DNA of 64,000 bases from Marimicrobium sp913061115 (GCF_047729875.1 NZ_CP159826.1:1-64000); one strand, 5' to 3'; positions 18,105-27,333 are shown, numbered from the stretch's first letter. The notes: generated by a model from the sequence alone, not told the origin. Program-made: numbers and translations.

Positions 18105-19136
18105 ATGAAAATAAAGCCACTATCGGTTTGTTTGCTTCTGGCGGCATTGCTGTTTAGCAGTTGGATGCAGGCGGCGGTAGAGCTCAACGACGACGTGCCA
18201 GAAACGTATAGTGTTAAAAAGGGCGACACCCTCTGGGGTATTTCTGGCCTGTACCTGAAGGAGCCTTGGCTTTGGCCTGAGTTGTGGGACGCCAACCCAC
18301 AGATCGATAACCCGCACCTGATTTATCCCGGGGATGAACTCTACTTGGTGTGGGTTGATGGCCATCCTCGCCTGCGCCTGCGTCGGGGCCGAGAGGTCAA
18401 GCTCAGCCCTAATATGCGTGTGAGCCCTCTGAATCTAGCGATTCCTGCAATCCCTCTTGACCAAATCGGCCCATGGTTAAGGCGCAATCGGGTTATGGAC
18501 GCACAGGAGATTAAAAACTCAGCGTATATCGTCGCCGCTGGCGAGCGGGCCTTGCTCGCGGGGCCTGGCGACACTATTTTTGGTCGTGGCCCCTTTCCTG
18601 ATGGCGAGCGTTCTTACGCGATATACCGCGCAGGTCAGAGTTACATCGATCCGGTGACCAAAGAGTTTTTGGGTTACGAGGTTATTGATGTTGGCAACGC
18701 CAAATTGCTCAGCAGTAACCGGGATGAGGTCACTGAGCTGGAGGTCACTCGCATCGAAGAAGAGGTCCGCATCGGCGACCGATTGTTCCCTATAGAGGAG
18801 CGCATACTGGACGCGAGCTACCACCCACAGGCACCGGAGCAGGATATTGTCGGTGGTGTCATGATTGCCGTTGCAGGGGGCTTAACCCAGATCGGTGATA
18901 TGAGTATCGTTGTGATCAATAAGGGTAAGCGGGACGGCCTACAAATTGGCAATGTAGTGGCCGTCTATCAAGCAGGGAAGCATTTATTCGATAAGATAGC
19001 GCAAACGAATGTGGTGTTACCGGATACGCGTGCGGGCCTAGCAATGATATTTGAGTCCTATGAAAAAGTCAGTTTCGCTATCGTACTCAAGGCGACCCGG
19101 CCGCTGTCCATTTTTGACCTGATTAAACAACCGTGA
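18105..19136 (+). CDS. LysM-domain protein, exported
   Basis: A 343-residue protein with a clear signal peptide (MKIKPLSVCLLLAALLFSSW, likely cleaved after MQAA). A LysM peptidoglycan-binding domain spans about residues 31-85 (ETYSVKKGDTLWGISG, then ANPQIDNPHLIYPGDELYLV). The remaining ~250 residues are a conserved tail without motifs I recognise. Proteins of this design commonly sit next to dprA and def in gammaproteobacteria. A role in cell-wall binding or envelope maintenance is inferred; the family is not well defined functionally. Confidence 0.88.
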   Translation: MKIKPLSVCLLLAALLFSSWMQAAVELNDDVPETYSVKKGDTLWGISGLYLKEPWLWPELWDANPQIDNPHLIYPGDELYLVWVDGHPRLRLRRGREVKLSPNMRVSPLNLAIPAIPLDQIGPWLRRNRVMDAQEIKNSAYIVAAGERALLAGPGDTIFGRGPFPDGERSYAIYRAGQSYIDPVTKEFLGYEVIDVGNAKLLSSNRDEVTELEVTRIEEEVRIGDRLFPIEERILDASYHPQAPEQDIVGGVMIAVAGGLTQIGDMSIVVINKGKRDGLQIGNVVAVYQAGKHLFDKIAQTNVVLPDTRAGLAMIFESYEKVSFAIVLKATRPLSIFDLIKQP

Positions 19137-19220
19137 TGCACCAGCAATAGACCTAAAGCACTGCAATTAGCGGCTTCGTGTCCCGCATAAACCTCGCCGA
19201 CATAACATCAAGGATGATGT

Positions 19221-20126
19221 ATGAACGTTACCAAAGCAAAAGCCGCAGCTGAAGCTGTTGGCGCAATAGCGTTAGATATTGATGATAAGCGCTATCCTGC
19301 GCTGTTGAGAGCGATTCACGACCCCCCTCCATTATTGTACGTTCGTGGTGACCCCGCGGTGCTGCTAGACGCGCAATTGGCGGTGGTAGGGAGTCGTCGC
19401 GCCAGCTCCGCTGGCATGCGGCTGGCTGAAACTTTGAGCGGCCAATTGGTGAGGACGGGATTGCACATCTGCTCTGGCTTGGCGCTTGGTGTTGATGGCG
19501 CGGCGCATCTGGGCGCGCTTGAAGCCGGCGGCAAAAGCGTTGCAGTGATGGCCACAGGCATCGATGCGGTTTATCCTCGGCGTCATCAGGCGCTGGCGCG
19601 GCAGCTGGAGCAGGCAGGCTGCCTCGTGACGGAGTTTCCTCCTGGTACGCCTCCGCTGCGGCAAAATTTTCCCAAACGCAATCGTATTATCAGCGGTCTA
19701 TCCTTGGGGGTGCTGGTTGTTGAGGCGGCGTTGCCCAGTGGCTCTCTGATAACCGCGGGAACCGCGATGGAGCAAAGCCGTGAAGTTTTTGCCCTGCCCT
19801 GGTCCATGCTCCATGATGGCGGGCGGGGTTGTCTCAAACTCATTCGAGACGGCGCGAAGATGGTGCAGGAGGTCAATGATATCCTCGAAGAGCTTGGCCC
19901 TTTGTATGCTTTGCAGCAGGCCAGTTATGCTGCAGTCTCCCCCGGCAATCGCCATACGCCGTCCAGTCGGTCCTGGCTGTTGACCCTGGTGGGCTTTGAG
20001 GCGGTTGCGTTGGATGAATTGGTAAAATATAGCGGCCGACCCGCGGCGCAGGTGTTGGCAGAGCTATCTGCTCTGGAGTTGTCGGGGCTGGTGGTGCGGA
20101 CGGCCGGAGGATTTATTCGGTGTTAG
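19221..20126 (+). CDS. dprA: DNA processing protein DprA/Smf, short form
   Basis: DprA binds incoming single-stranded DNA and loads RecA during transformation. The 301-residue product has the Rossmann core (AVVGSRRASSAGMRLAETL; SGLALGVDGAAHLGALEAGG; ATGIDAVYPRRHQALA; NFPKRNRIISGLS) and a C-terminal winged-helix-like domain. It lacks the ~70-residue N-terminal helical domain found in the ~370-residue E. coli protein. An in-frame TGA at 19215-19217 precludes a longer reading. AAGGA lies just upstream of the ATG. Confidence 0.93.
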   Translation: MNVTKAKAAAEAVGAIALDIDDKRYPALLRAIHDPPPLLYVRGDPAVLLDAQLAVVGSRRASSAGMRLAETLSGQLVRTGLHICSGLALGVDGAAHLGALEAGGKSVAVMATGIDAVYPRRHQALARQLEQAGCLVTEFPPGTPPLRQNFPKRNRIISGLSLGVLVVEAALPSGSLITAGTAMEQSREVFALPWSMLHDGGRGCLKLIRDGAKMVQEVNDILEELGPLYALQQASYAAVSPGNRHTPSSRSWLLTLVGFEAVALDELVKYSGRPAAQVLAELSALELSGLVVRTAGGFIRC

Positions 20127-20217
20127 TCGCATGGGGACTTGCTAAGTCTGCATCAGGTGGTACGCTTTAGCGTTTTTCATCTGCGGCGTTGTCGTAATAG
20201 TTAATTGGAGACAATCA

Positions 20218-20721
20218 ATGAGTAAACCTTTTGTTGCCATTGTGATGGGATCAGACTCAGACCTGCCTGTTCTAGAGGCCAGTTTTGATGTGCTGCGCGC
20301 GTTTGAAATTCCCTTTGAGGCGCGTATAACGTCCGCCCATCGCACGCCTGAAGTCACCAAAACGTATGTAGAAGACGCCGAAAAGCGCGGCTGCGCAGTT
20401 TTTATTGCCGCTGCTGGCATGGCCGCCCACCTTGCTGGCGCTGTCGCTGCGGCGACGGTTAAGCCGGTTATCGGGGTTCCAATGAACGCTTCGTTGGATG
20501 GGATGGATGCCTTGTTATCCACGGTGCAAATGCCTGCAGGCATTCCTGTTGCAACCGTCGCGATCGGAAAGGCCGGCGCCAAGAATGCGGCCTACCTGGC
20601 GGTTCAAATGATGTCGCTGGCAAATCCACAGCTGTCACAAAAGCTGCGCGATGAGCGTGCTGCGAATGCCGACGTGATCTACGCGAAAGATGCGGCATTG
20701 CAGGAAAAGCTCAAAGGCTAA
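20218..20721 (+). CDS. purE: N5-carboxyaminoimidazole ribonucleotide mutase
   Basis: Class I PurE converts N5-CAIR to CAIR in purine synthesis. The 167 residues include VAIVMGSDSDLPVLEASF, RITSAHRTPE and AGMAAHLAGAVAAATVKPVIGVP, all hallmarks of the octameric class I enzyme. The partner purK is usually adjacent, but here the next gene is tsaC, so purK must be elsewhere. TTGGAG lies a few bases upstream of the ATG. Confidence 0.97.
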   Translation: MSKPFVAIVMGSDSDLPVLEASFDVLRAFEIPFEARITSAHRTPEVTKTYVEDAEKRGCAVFIAAAGMAAHLAGAVAAATVKPVIGVPMNASLDGMDALLSTVQMPAGIPVATVAIGKAGAKNAAYLAVQMMSLANPQLSQKLRDERAANADVIYAKDAALQEKLKG

Positions 20722-20727
20722 TTTATT

Positions 20728-21294
20728 ATGCGTCCCCCGTCCGGGTTTCTGCGTGTGGAGGCAGCAGTCTGCGCCCTACGCGCCGGCGGCGTGATTGCTT
20801 GTCCGACGGAGGCAGTGTGGGGTCTTAGCTGCGACCCTAACAATGCTGATGCGGTGGCACACCTGCTGGCGCTCAAGCGCCGACCGGTGGCCAAGGGTCT
20901 AATTTTGGTGGCGGCGAGCGAGGACCAGATAGGGTTTTTGTTAGCGGGCCTTACAGTACAGCAGCGAGCAACATTGGCGGATAGCTGGCCGGGGCCGGCT
21001 ACCTGGTTGTTGCCGCACCTGGGCCAAGTACCCGGTTGGATTTGTGGTGAACACGCCTCGGTGGCGGTGCGCGTGAGCGACCACCCTGTAGTCAGTGCGC
21101 TTTGCTCGGCTTGGGGCGGCCCTCTGGTCTCCACGTCGGCCAACCGGACGGGTGCGCGTCCAGCGCGGGAGGCCTTTCAGGTTAGGCGCTATTTTGGCGA
21201 CGGCTTGGACTACCTATTGCCGGGCAGGATTGGCGTCTCAGGGCGGCCGACGCCTATTCGGGACATTGCTAATGGTCGAATCATTCGCAGTTAG
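20728..21294 (+). CDS. tsaC: Threonylcarbamoyl-AMP synthase
   Basis: TsaC (YrdC) makes L-threonylcarbamoyladenylate, the precursor of the t6A37 modification of ANN-decoding tRNAs. The 188 residues show GGVIACPTEAVWGLSCDP, ALKRRPVAKGLILVAA and WPGPATWLLP, followed by PLVSTSANRTG near the C-terminus. It lies 6 nt after purE and upstream of hemF and aroE, a neighbourhood also known for tsaC in E. coli (tsaC-aroE). Confidence 0.95.
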   Translation: MRPPSGFLRVEAAVCALRAGGVIACPTEAVWGLSCDPNNADAVAHLLALKRRPVAKGLILVAASEDQIGFLLAGLTVQQRATLADSWPGPATWLLPHLGQVPGWICGEHASVAVRVSDHPVVSALCSAWGGPLVSTSANRTGARPAREAFQVRRYFGDGLDYLLPGRIGVSGRPTPIRDIANGRIIRS

Positions 21295-21317
21295 TAGGGC
21301 TTGTCGGTGAGGGTGCC

Positions 21318-21346
21318 TATAATGTCCTACGACGTATTTTGTAGGA
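21318..21346 (+). promoter_or_regulatory. hemF promoter -10 and hairpin covering the ribosome binding site
   Basis: TATAAT at 21318-21323 is a consensus -10; I see no good -35 at 16-18 bp. Just downstream, TCCTAC (21325-21330) pairs with GTAGGA (21341-21346). The 3' arm includes AGGA, the likely hemF ribosome binding site 9 nt before its ATG. The hairpin could limit hemF translation or could act as a DNA operator. Confidence 0.4.
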
Positions 21347-21355
21347 ATTCCACGT

Positions 21356-22285
21356 ATGGAAGTTGAGCAGGTCAAAACGTATCTTTTGCAGTTGCAGGAC
21401 ACCATTTGTGATGTCTTGGCTGCGGAAGATGGTGAGGCCGTCTTTATGGACGATCAGTGGCATCGGCCCGAAGGCGGCGGCGGCCGCACTCGTGTTATGG
21501 GTGAAGGTGCGGTCTTTGAGAAGGCAGGCGTTAACTTTTCTCACGTGCAGGGCTCGGCACTGCCCCCGTCTGCCAGCGCATCCCGGCCGGAGTTAGCCGG
21601 GCGCAGCTATGAAGCCTTGGGCGTCTCGTTGGTCATTCATCCGCATAACCCTTACGTTCCCACCGCGCATGCCAATGTGCGCTTTTTTGTTGCGAGCAAG
21701 CCAGGCGAAGCACCCATTTGGTGGTTCGGCGGAGGTTACGACCTCACGCCTTACTATGGCAATGAGGCGGATTGTGTCAGCTGGCATCGTGTGGCGGCGG
21801 AGGCTTGCGAGCCTTTTGGCGACGATGTCTACCCGCGCTTCAAGACGTGGTGTGATGAGTATTTTTACCTTAAACACCGCGACGAACCACGTGGCGTCGG
21901 CGGGCTGTTTTTTGACGACTTAAATGAATGGGGCTTCGATACTAGCTTCGCTTTTATGCGCGCTATTGGGGACTCCTTCCTTCGAGCGTATCGCCCGTTG
22001 GTGCAGCGAAACAAGAATCGAGCTTACGGTGAGCGGGAGCGGCGGTTCCAGCTTTATCGGCGCGGTCGCTACGTGGAGTTCAACTTAGTATTTGATCGGG
22101 GCACCTTGTTTGGTCTGCAGTCCGGTGGTCGAACGGAGGCCATTCTGATGTCGTTGCCTCCTCTGGTGCGGTGGGATTATGACTATAATGCGCTGCCCGG
22201 TACGCCCGAGGCAGAGCTAACAGATTATTATCTCCAGAATAGGGACTGGCTGGCGGAAGCAGCCCATGGCAGGAGCAAGACCTGA
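21356..22285 (+). CDS. hemF: Oxygen-dependent coproporphyrinogen III oxidase
   Basis: HemF performs the aerobic oxidative decarboxylation of coproporphyrinogen III to protoporphyrinogen IX in heme synthesis. The 309 residues contain GGGGRTRVMGEGAVFEKAGVN-type sequence (split reading EGGGGRTRVMGEG, VFEKAGVNFSHV), WWFGGGYDLTPYY, FDDLNEWGFD, and YVEFNLVFDRGTLFGLQSGGR-like sequence near the C-terminus. It is followed by aroE with a one-base TGATG overlap. Heme supply fits the nearby oxidase cluster. Confidence 0.97.
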   Translation: MEVEQVKTYLLQLQDTICDVLAAEDGEAVFMDDQWHRPEGGGGRTRVMGEGAVFEKAGVNFSHVQGSALPPSASASRPELAGRSYEALGVSLVIHPHNPYVPTAHANVRFFVASKPGEAPIWWFGGGYDLTPYYGNEADCVSWHRVAAEACEPFGDDVYPRFKTWCDEYFYLKHRDEPRGVGGLFFDDLNEWGFDTSFAFMRAIGDSFLRAYRPLVQRNKNRAYGERERRFQLYRRGRYVEFNLVFDRGTLFGLQSGGRTEAILMSLPPLVRWDYDYNALPGTPEAELTDYYLQNRDWLAEAAHGRSKT

Positions 22286-23118
22286 TGGAAAAAGATAAGT
22301 TCGCGGTGTTTGGCAACCCGATTAAGCAGAGCAAGTCGCCCATTATCCATACCTTGTTTGCGCAGCAATACGCGCAGCACATTGAGTATCGTGCCGTGCA
22401 CGTGGAGCTTGATGACTTTGTTCAGGCCACAAGTCGCTTTTTTGAAGGTGGCGGAGCGGGACTGAATATCACTGTGCCGTTCAAGCATGAGGCATTCGCG
22501 ATGGCTCACCGTAACAGTGAGCGCTCACTTCGTGCTGGCGCAGTCAATGTGTTGACCCTTGCCGATGATGGCCTTATCGATGGCGATAATACGGACGGCA
22601 TCGGCCTGATACGCGACTTGATCGCCAATCTTGGCTGGACCGTGCAAGGCTTGCGTGTGTTGTTGGTGGGCGCCGGCGGCGCCGCTCGGGGCGTATTGGA
22701 GCCCCTGTTGCGGGAGCGCCCACGAGAACTTTTAGTCGTCAACCGGACCGCTGCTCGCGCGGCGGAGTTGGCGCTGGAGTTTGCGGGTATTGGTCCATTG
22801 GAGGGCGGCGCATTCGATTTGATCGGCACGCGCCAATTTGATTTGATTATCAATGCCACAAGTGCCGGGTTGTCGGGGGCGGTGCCCGAGTTGCCAAGCT
22901 CAATGCTGACAGAACGTAGCTGCTGTTACGATATGGTCTATGGCGCGGAGCCGACGCCGTTCCTGCGCTGGTCAGCTGACCATGCCGCTGGAGCTGTGTC
23001 CGACGGCCTTGGTATGTTGGTGGAGCAGGCCGCAGAGGCGTTCTATATTTGGCGACAATTGCGTCCTGAGACGCGCTCGGTAATCGACCAGTTACGCGAG
23101 GCGATGGAAGCCGCCTGA
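22285..23118 (+). CDS. aroE: Shikimate dehydrogenase (NADP+)
   Basis: AroE reduces 3-dehydroshikimate to shikimate in aromatic amino-acid synthesis. The 277-residue product begins with the substrate-binding segment FAVFGNPIKQSKSPIIHTLF. It has GLNITVPFKHEAF with the catalytic lysine, DGDNTDGIGL and the nucleotide-binding loop VLLVGAGGAARGVLEPLL. Its ATG overlaps the hemF stop codon (TGATG), so the two are translationally coupled. Confidence 0.97.
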   Translation: MEKDKFAVFGNPIKQSKSPIIHTLFAQQYAQHIEYRAVHVELDDFVQATSRFFEGGGAGLNITVPFKHEAFAMAHRNSERSLRAGAVNVLTLADDGLIDGDNTDGIGLIRDLIANLGWTVQGLRVLLVGAGGAARGVLEPLLRERPRELLVVNRTAARAAELALEFAGIGPLEGGAFDLIGTRQFDLIINATSAGLSGAVPELPSSMLTERSCCYDMVYGAEPTPFLRWSADHAAGAVSDGLGMLVEQAAEAFYIWRQLRPETRSVIDQLREAMEAA

Positions 23119-23284
23119 ATCGGTTGGTTGCGGCACGACAGGTTTCAGTTCCCCAATGGCGGCGTTCTACCCTAAACCCACGGAAGTCGTCATGGCTGCA
23201 GTGCCCAAGCAGGGGCACGAAACTGTTATAATAAGTCCCCTGTCACGATGCGAGCCTATTTTGGCCGCGATTCGGAGTACGATC

Positions 23285-23581
23285 ATGGACACTGACCAAA
23301 CTCGTAGGCGCTTCATTGCGGGCGCTGTTTGCCCCCGTTGTGCGCTGATGGACAAGATTTTGGTCGACATGGATACGGATCAAAGGCTTTGTGTGAGCTG
23401 CGGTTTCAGTGAAGAACGCCCAGGTTTGCCGGAAGAGAGTCCCGTTGTAGCGATGGCCCCGAAAGTGGCAGAACTCCCCACGCGGGTAAGTCGTGCCGCG
23501 GCTCGAAGAGTAGAAACGCCGGCAGAGCGAGTGACGCTTATTGACCTTCAGCCATCAGGCGACACGCCACAGGGCGAGTAA
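23285..23581 (+). CDS. YheV-type small zinc-ribbon protein
   Basis: A 98-residue protein starting MDTDQTRRRFIAGAVCPRCALMD. The RRFIAGAVCPxC start and the following CVSCG (two CxxC pairs, a probable zinc ribbon) match the YheV/DUF2387 family. The last ~45 residues are low-complexity and specific to this protein. I chose the ATG at 23285; the open frame extends to 23156 without family similarity. Function is unknown. It follows aroE by 166 nt. Confidence 0.8.
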   Translation: MDTDQTRRRFIAGAVCPRCALMDKILVDMDTDQRLCVSCGFSEERPGLPEESPVVAMAPKVAELPTRVSRAAARRVETPAERVTLIDLQPSGDTPQGE

Positions 23582-23994
23582 TGTCTGTTCCCCAGAGGCT
23601 GAAGCGATAATCGATCGGGCGTACAGCCCGCGCTTGACACAAAGGGTGTACTTTCTGCACAGTGCGCACCTGTCGATTTTCGACACGATTTGGTGTATCG
23701 CGCAGCAGGCTGTCACTTGTCAGAGTGAAAAATACCAAAGCTTCATAAAGCGATTAACAAAGTAGGATTTACAATCCGCATCCGCTATAATTCGCGCGTT
23801 TTTGTCGATGCGATACTATTACCGCGCTCAAAAACGCACAGTAACGGGCAACTTTCAGCAAACCGTACGTTCGAGTCCCCCTCATAATTTAGGCGCCGGC
23901 TCCGAGTAATTGCTATTAGTCCTAGTCAAGGGGCGACGGTCTGCAGGATTGCTGGTTAGCACATCACATTTTTTACTACATGGAGACACGGGAA
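23582..23994. promoter_or_regulatory. Intergenic region upstream of the oxidase cluster
   Basis: This 413-bp stretch has no convincing gene. A TATAAT at 23786-23791 is a plausible -10 for the cox cluster. A perfect inverted repeat GGATT-TAC-AATCC (23765-23777) lies just upstream, in the spacer/-35 zone, and could be an operator. Another small hairpin, TGTCG-ATTTT-CGACA, lies at 23671-23685. GTTCGAGTCC near 23869 resembles a tRNA T-loop, but its flanks do not pair and I do not call a tRNA. Confidence 0.35.
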
Positions 23995-25140
23995 ATGGGT
24001 TTTAAGGCGAAGCAGCTGTGTAAGCTCGCGCTGGGTCCTGTGCTGTTGTTCATGAGCGTCAGTGCCATGGCAGCCGGCGGCGAGGCTAGCAGTATCAATA
24101 TGACACCCGGAGTCACCGAGCTCGGCCGGGAAGTTTATGATTTGCACATGATCATTCTTTGGATCTGTGTGGCCATTGGTGTTGCTGTATTCGGGGTGAT
24201 GTTCTACTCCATCATCTTCCATCGCAAATCACGCGGCGTCATACCGGCAACGTTCCATGAGAGTACGACGGTGGAAATTGCTTGGACGGTGGTGCCGTTC
24301 TTTATCCTGATTGCCATGGCGGTGCCGGCCACTACTACTTTGCTCACACTCTATGATACGGATGATTCTGAGTTGGACATCTTGATAACCGGCTATCAGT
24401 GGAAGTGGAAGTATGAATATTTAAATGAAGAAGGTGAAAATGTTAGCTTCTTCAGTAATTTGCGCACCCCCCAGGCCGAGATTTACAACGATGAGGCCAA
24501 GGGTGAGTACTATCTGCTGGAGGTCGACGAGCCCCTAGTCTTGCCGGTTGACACTAAAGTACGTTTTTTGGTGACGGCAAATGATGTCATTCATTCTTGG
24601 TGGGTGCCTGCGCTGGCCGTTAAGAGAGACGCAATCCCAGGGTTTATTAACGAGACTTGGGCGCGGCCGACTGAGCAGGGCATTTATCGCGGTCAGTGCT
24701 CGGAGCTGTGCGGCAAGTCACACGGTTTTATGCCTATCGTCGTTAATGTGGTCAGCAAGGAAGAATATGGCGAGTGGATTGCGGCAAAACAGAGCGAAGC
24801 CACTGAGGTTAAGCAGTTGACGTCCCAAGACTTTACGCTAGATGAGTTGATGGTGCGCGGCGAATCGGTTTACGACACAAGTTGTCTAGCCTGTCATGGC
24901 GCGAACGGGGAAGGTGGCGTGGGCAATGCCATTGCAGGCAGTGCAGTGGCTACTGGCGATATCAACGCACACCTCGAAATAGGCATCAACGGCGTTCCTG
25001 GCACGTCTATGCAGGCTTTCGGCGGGCAACTGAGCGACGTTGATATGGCGGCAGTGATTACGTATCAGCGCAACGCATTTGGCAACAATATGGGCGACAG
25101 TTTGCAGCCCGTTGATGTCTACAACTACAAAGAACGCTAA
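23995..25140 (+). CDS. coxB: Cytochrome c oxidase subunit II with fused cytochrome c domain
   Basis: Subunit II holds the CuA centre that takes electrons from cytochrome c. The 381-residue product has a signal peptide (ending MSVSAMAA) and two membrane segments (IILWICVAIGVAVFGVMF; IAWTVVPFFILIAMAV). The CuA domain has HSWWVPALAVK and the ligand loop GQCSELCGKSHGFMPIVV. A C-terminal cytochrome c domain with CLACHG makes it a caa3-like subunit. I prefer the ATG at 23995, which has GGAGA upstream, over an ATG at 23980 without one. Confidence 0.96.
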   Translation: MGFKAKQLCKLALGPVLLFMSVSAMAAGGEASSINMTPGVTELGREVYDLHMIILWICVAIGVAVFGVMFYSIIFHRKSRGVIPATFHESTTVEIAWTVVPFFILIAMAVPATTTLLTLYDTDDSELDILITGYQWKWKYEYLNEEGENVSFFSNLRTPQAEIYNDEAKGEYYLLEVDEPLVLPVDTKVRFLVTANDVIHSWWVPALAVKRDAIPGFINETWARPTEQGIYRGQCSELCGKSHGFMPIVVNVVSKEEYGEWIAAKQSEATEVKQLTSQDFTLDELMVRGESVYDTSCLACHGANGEGGVGNAIAGSAVATGDINAHLEIGINGVPGTSMQAFGGQLSDVDMAAVITYQRNAFGNNMGDSLQPVDVYNYKER

Positions 25141-25155
25141 CTGGAGAAGTTAACG

Positions 25156-26718
25156 ATGGGCGATCATCATCACGGTCCTGCCAAGGGCCTTAGTCGGTGG
25201 CTTTTTACCACTAATCACAAAGATATTGGGACCATGTACCTGTGGTTTTCGTTTTCGATGTTTTTGCTGGGTGGCTTTTTTGCCATGATCATTCGTGCCG
25301 AGCTGTTTCAGCCCGGCATGCAGTTGATCGAGCCCGCGTTCTTCAACCAGATGACCACCCTGCACGGGCTCATCATGGTATTTGGGGCGATCATGCCCTC
25401 CTTTGTCGGCCTGGCGAATTGGTTGATTCCGCTGATGATCGGCGCGCCAGATATGGCCCTCCCGAGGATGAACAACTGGAGCTTCTGGATTCTTCCTCCG
25501 GCCTTTTTGTTGTTAGCGTCTACGTTGTTTATGGAAGGCGGTGCGCCCGCAGCGGGCTGGACTTTCTATGCCCCCCTGTCGACAACTTATGCCGGTCCAT
25601 CGGTGACGTACTTTATTTTTTGTATCCATGTATTGGGGCTTTCTTCCATCATGGGTTCAATCAATATCATCGCGACGGTAATGAATATGCGTGCTCCTGG
25701 CATGACCTATATGAAAATGCCGTTATTTGTGTGGACCTGGCTGATAACAGCATTCCTGTTAGTCGCTGTAATGCCGGTGCTTGCGGGCGCGGTGACCATG
25801 ATGTTAATGGACGTACACTTTGGCACTAGCTTCTTTTCCGCTGCGGGCGGCGGTGACCCGGTACTGTTCCAGCACATATTCTGGTTCTTTGGGCACCCCG
25901 AGGTATACATCATTATCCTGCCAGCATTCGGCGTGGTGTCGCAGATTATTCCTGCGTTTTCCCGCAAGCCGCTATTTGGCTATGACTCAATGGTATATGC
26001 CACCGCGTCTATCGCCTTTCTTTCGTTCATTGTCTGGGCGCACCACATGTACACGGTCGGAATGCCCATTGCGGGTGAATTGTTCTTTATGTACGCGACC
26101 ATGTTGATTGCTGTGCCAACTGGGGTGAAGGTGTTTAACTGGATTTCTACCATGTGGCGCGGAGCACTGTCTTTTGAGACACCAATGCTGTTTTCCATTG
26201 GCTTTATAATTCTGTTTACTATTGGCGGATTTACGGGTCTGATGCTTTCTATTGCACCTGCTGACTTCCAATATCACGATTCTTATTTCGTCGTTGCCCA
26301 TTTTCATTATGTCATGGTGGCCGGCGCGGTATTCAGCATGACGGCAGCCATTTATTTCTGGCTGCCCAAATGGTGTGGTCGTATGTACAACGAGACAATG
26401 GGCAAAACCCATTTCTGGATTTCATTCATTGGTTTCAATTTGGCATTCTTTCCCCAGCACTTCGTGGGCTTGGCGGGCATGCCGCGTAGGATTCCCGATT
26501 ACGCCCTGCAGTTCGCTGATTTCAATATGATGTCCAGTATTGGCGCATTTATTTATGGCGCTTCACAGATCTTGTTCTTGTACAACGTGATCGCAACCAT
26601 TGTGGCCGGCGACCCGGTCAGTGATGAAAAGGTGTGGGACGGCGCGGAAGGCCTGGAGTGGACACTTCCCACGCCTGTGCCCTACCACACCTTTGAAACT
26701 CCGCCACTGGTTAAGTAG
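25156..26718 (+). CDS. ctaD: Cytochrome c oxidase subunit I
   Basis: The catalytic heme-copper oxidase subunit. The 520 residues form about 12 membrane segments. Visible ligands are the low-spin heme His in TTLHGLIMVFG, the CuB and cross-linked Tyr segment GHPEVYIIILPAFG, the two CuB histidines in WAHHMYTVG, and the heme His pair region YFVVAHFHYVM. The glutamate of the proton D-channel is present in HPEVY. The sequence is of the aa3 A-type. It begins 15 nt after coxB. Confidence 0.98.
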   Translation: MGDHHHGPAKGLSRWLFTTNHKDIGTMYLWFSFSMFLLGGFFAMIIRAELFQPGMQLIEPAFFNQMTTLHGLIMVFGAIMPSFVGLANWLIPLMIGAPDMALPRMNNWSFWILPPAFLLLASTLFMEGGAPAAGWTFYAPLSTTYAGPSVTYFIFCIHVLGLSSIMGSINIIATVMNMRAPGMTYMKMPLFVWTWLITAFLLVAVMPVLAGAVTMMLMDVHFGTSFFSAAGGGDPVLFQHIFWFFGHPEVYIIILPAFGVVSQIIPAFSRKPLFGYDSMVYATASIAFLSFIVWAHHMYTVGMPIAGELFFMYATMLIAVPTGVKVFNWISTMWRGALSFETPMLFSIGFIILFTIGGFTGLMLSIAPADFQYHDSYFVVAHFHYVMVAGAVFSMTAAIYFWLPKWCGRMYNETMGKTHFWISFIGFNLAFFPQHFVGLAGMPRRIPDYALQFADFNMMSSIGAFIYGASQILFLYNVIATIVAGDPVSDEKVWDGAEGLEWTLPTPVPYHTFETPPLVK

Positions 26719-26729
26719 AAAGCATTACG

Positions 26730-27290
26730 ATGTTGAAACTGAGCAATAATCCCATCGTCAACACCTCGGCCAAGTTGGCCGTGACTGCGGTGATCATGTT
26801 TGCGTTTGTTTTTGTGGTGATGGTGCCGCTGTATAACGTGCTATGTGATGTGCTGGGCATTAACGGCAAAACGAATGGGCAAGCCTACACCGCCGTCGAA
26901 GCGAGGGTCGATGAAAGCCGCACGATAACGATACAATTTATTGCGACTAACAACGCGGGTATGCCTTGGGAGTTCTCGCCGACAAAAACGGCGATGAAGG
27001 TGCATCCGGGCGCAGTGAATGATACGGTGTTTTTTGCGCACAACCCTAGGCCAGATGCGATGATTGCTCAGGCGATACCCAGCATTTCACCGTCAAGAGC
27101 GGCGAAGTATTTCCATAAAACAGAGTGTTTCTGTTTTAACCAGCAGCCCCTCGATGGCGGGAGCTCGGCAGAAATGCCGCTGCAGTTTATTGTCGACCAA
27201 GACCTGCCGCGCGACATCGGCACCATCACCCTGTCGTACACCATTTTTGATGTAACAGATATGGCGAGCGGCGCCTTGGCCGCACGCTGA
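26730..27290 (+). CDS. ctaG: Cytochrome c oxidase assembly protein CtaG/Cox11
   Basis: Cox11 delivers copper to the CuB site of subunit I. The 186-residue product has one N-terminal membrane anchor (VTAVIMFAFVFVVMVPLYNVLCDVLGI). Its periplasmic domain has the copper-binding CFCFNQQPL motif, preceded by FHKTE. It begins 11 nt after ctaD, its target subunit. Confidence 0.96.
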   Translation: MLKLSNNPIVNTSAKLAVTAVIMFAFVFVVMVPLYNVLCDVLGINGKTNGQAYTAVEARVDESRTITIQFIATNNAGMPWEFSPTKTAMKVHPGAVNDTVFFAHNPRPDAMIAQAIPSISPSRAAKYFHKTECFCFNQQPLDGGSSAEMPLQFIVDQDLPRDIGTITLSYTIFDVTDMASGALAAR

Positions 27291-27333
27291 TGTGCGGGCT
27301 GGGGTGCCGGCACGCTATAAACGGAGAAACACT

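Noticed and set aside
20515..20523. DnaA-box-like TTATCCACG
   Set aside because: A single imperfect match inside purE, far from the origin region, with no neighbouring boxes or AT-rich unwinding element.
23865..23890. tRNA-like T-loop GTTCGAGTCC upstream of coxB
   Set aside because: The five bases on each side do not pair, and no acceptor stem, anticodon arm or D arm can be folded around it.
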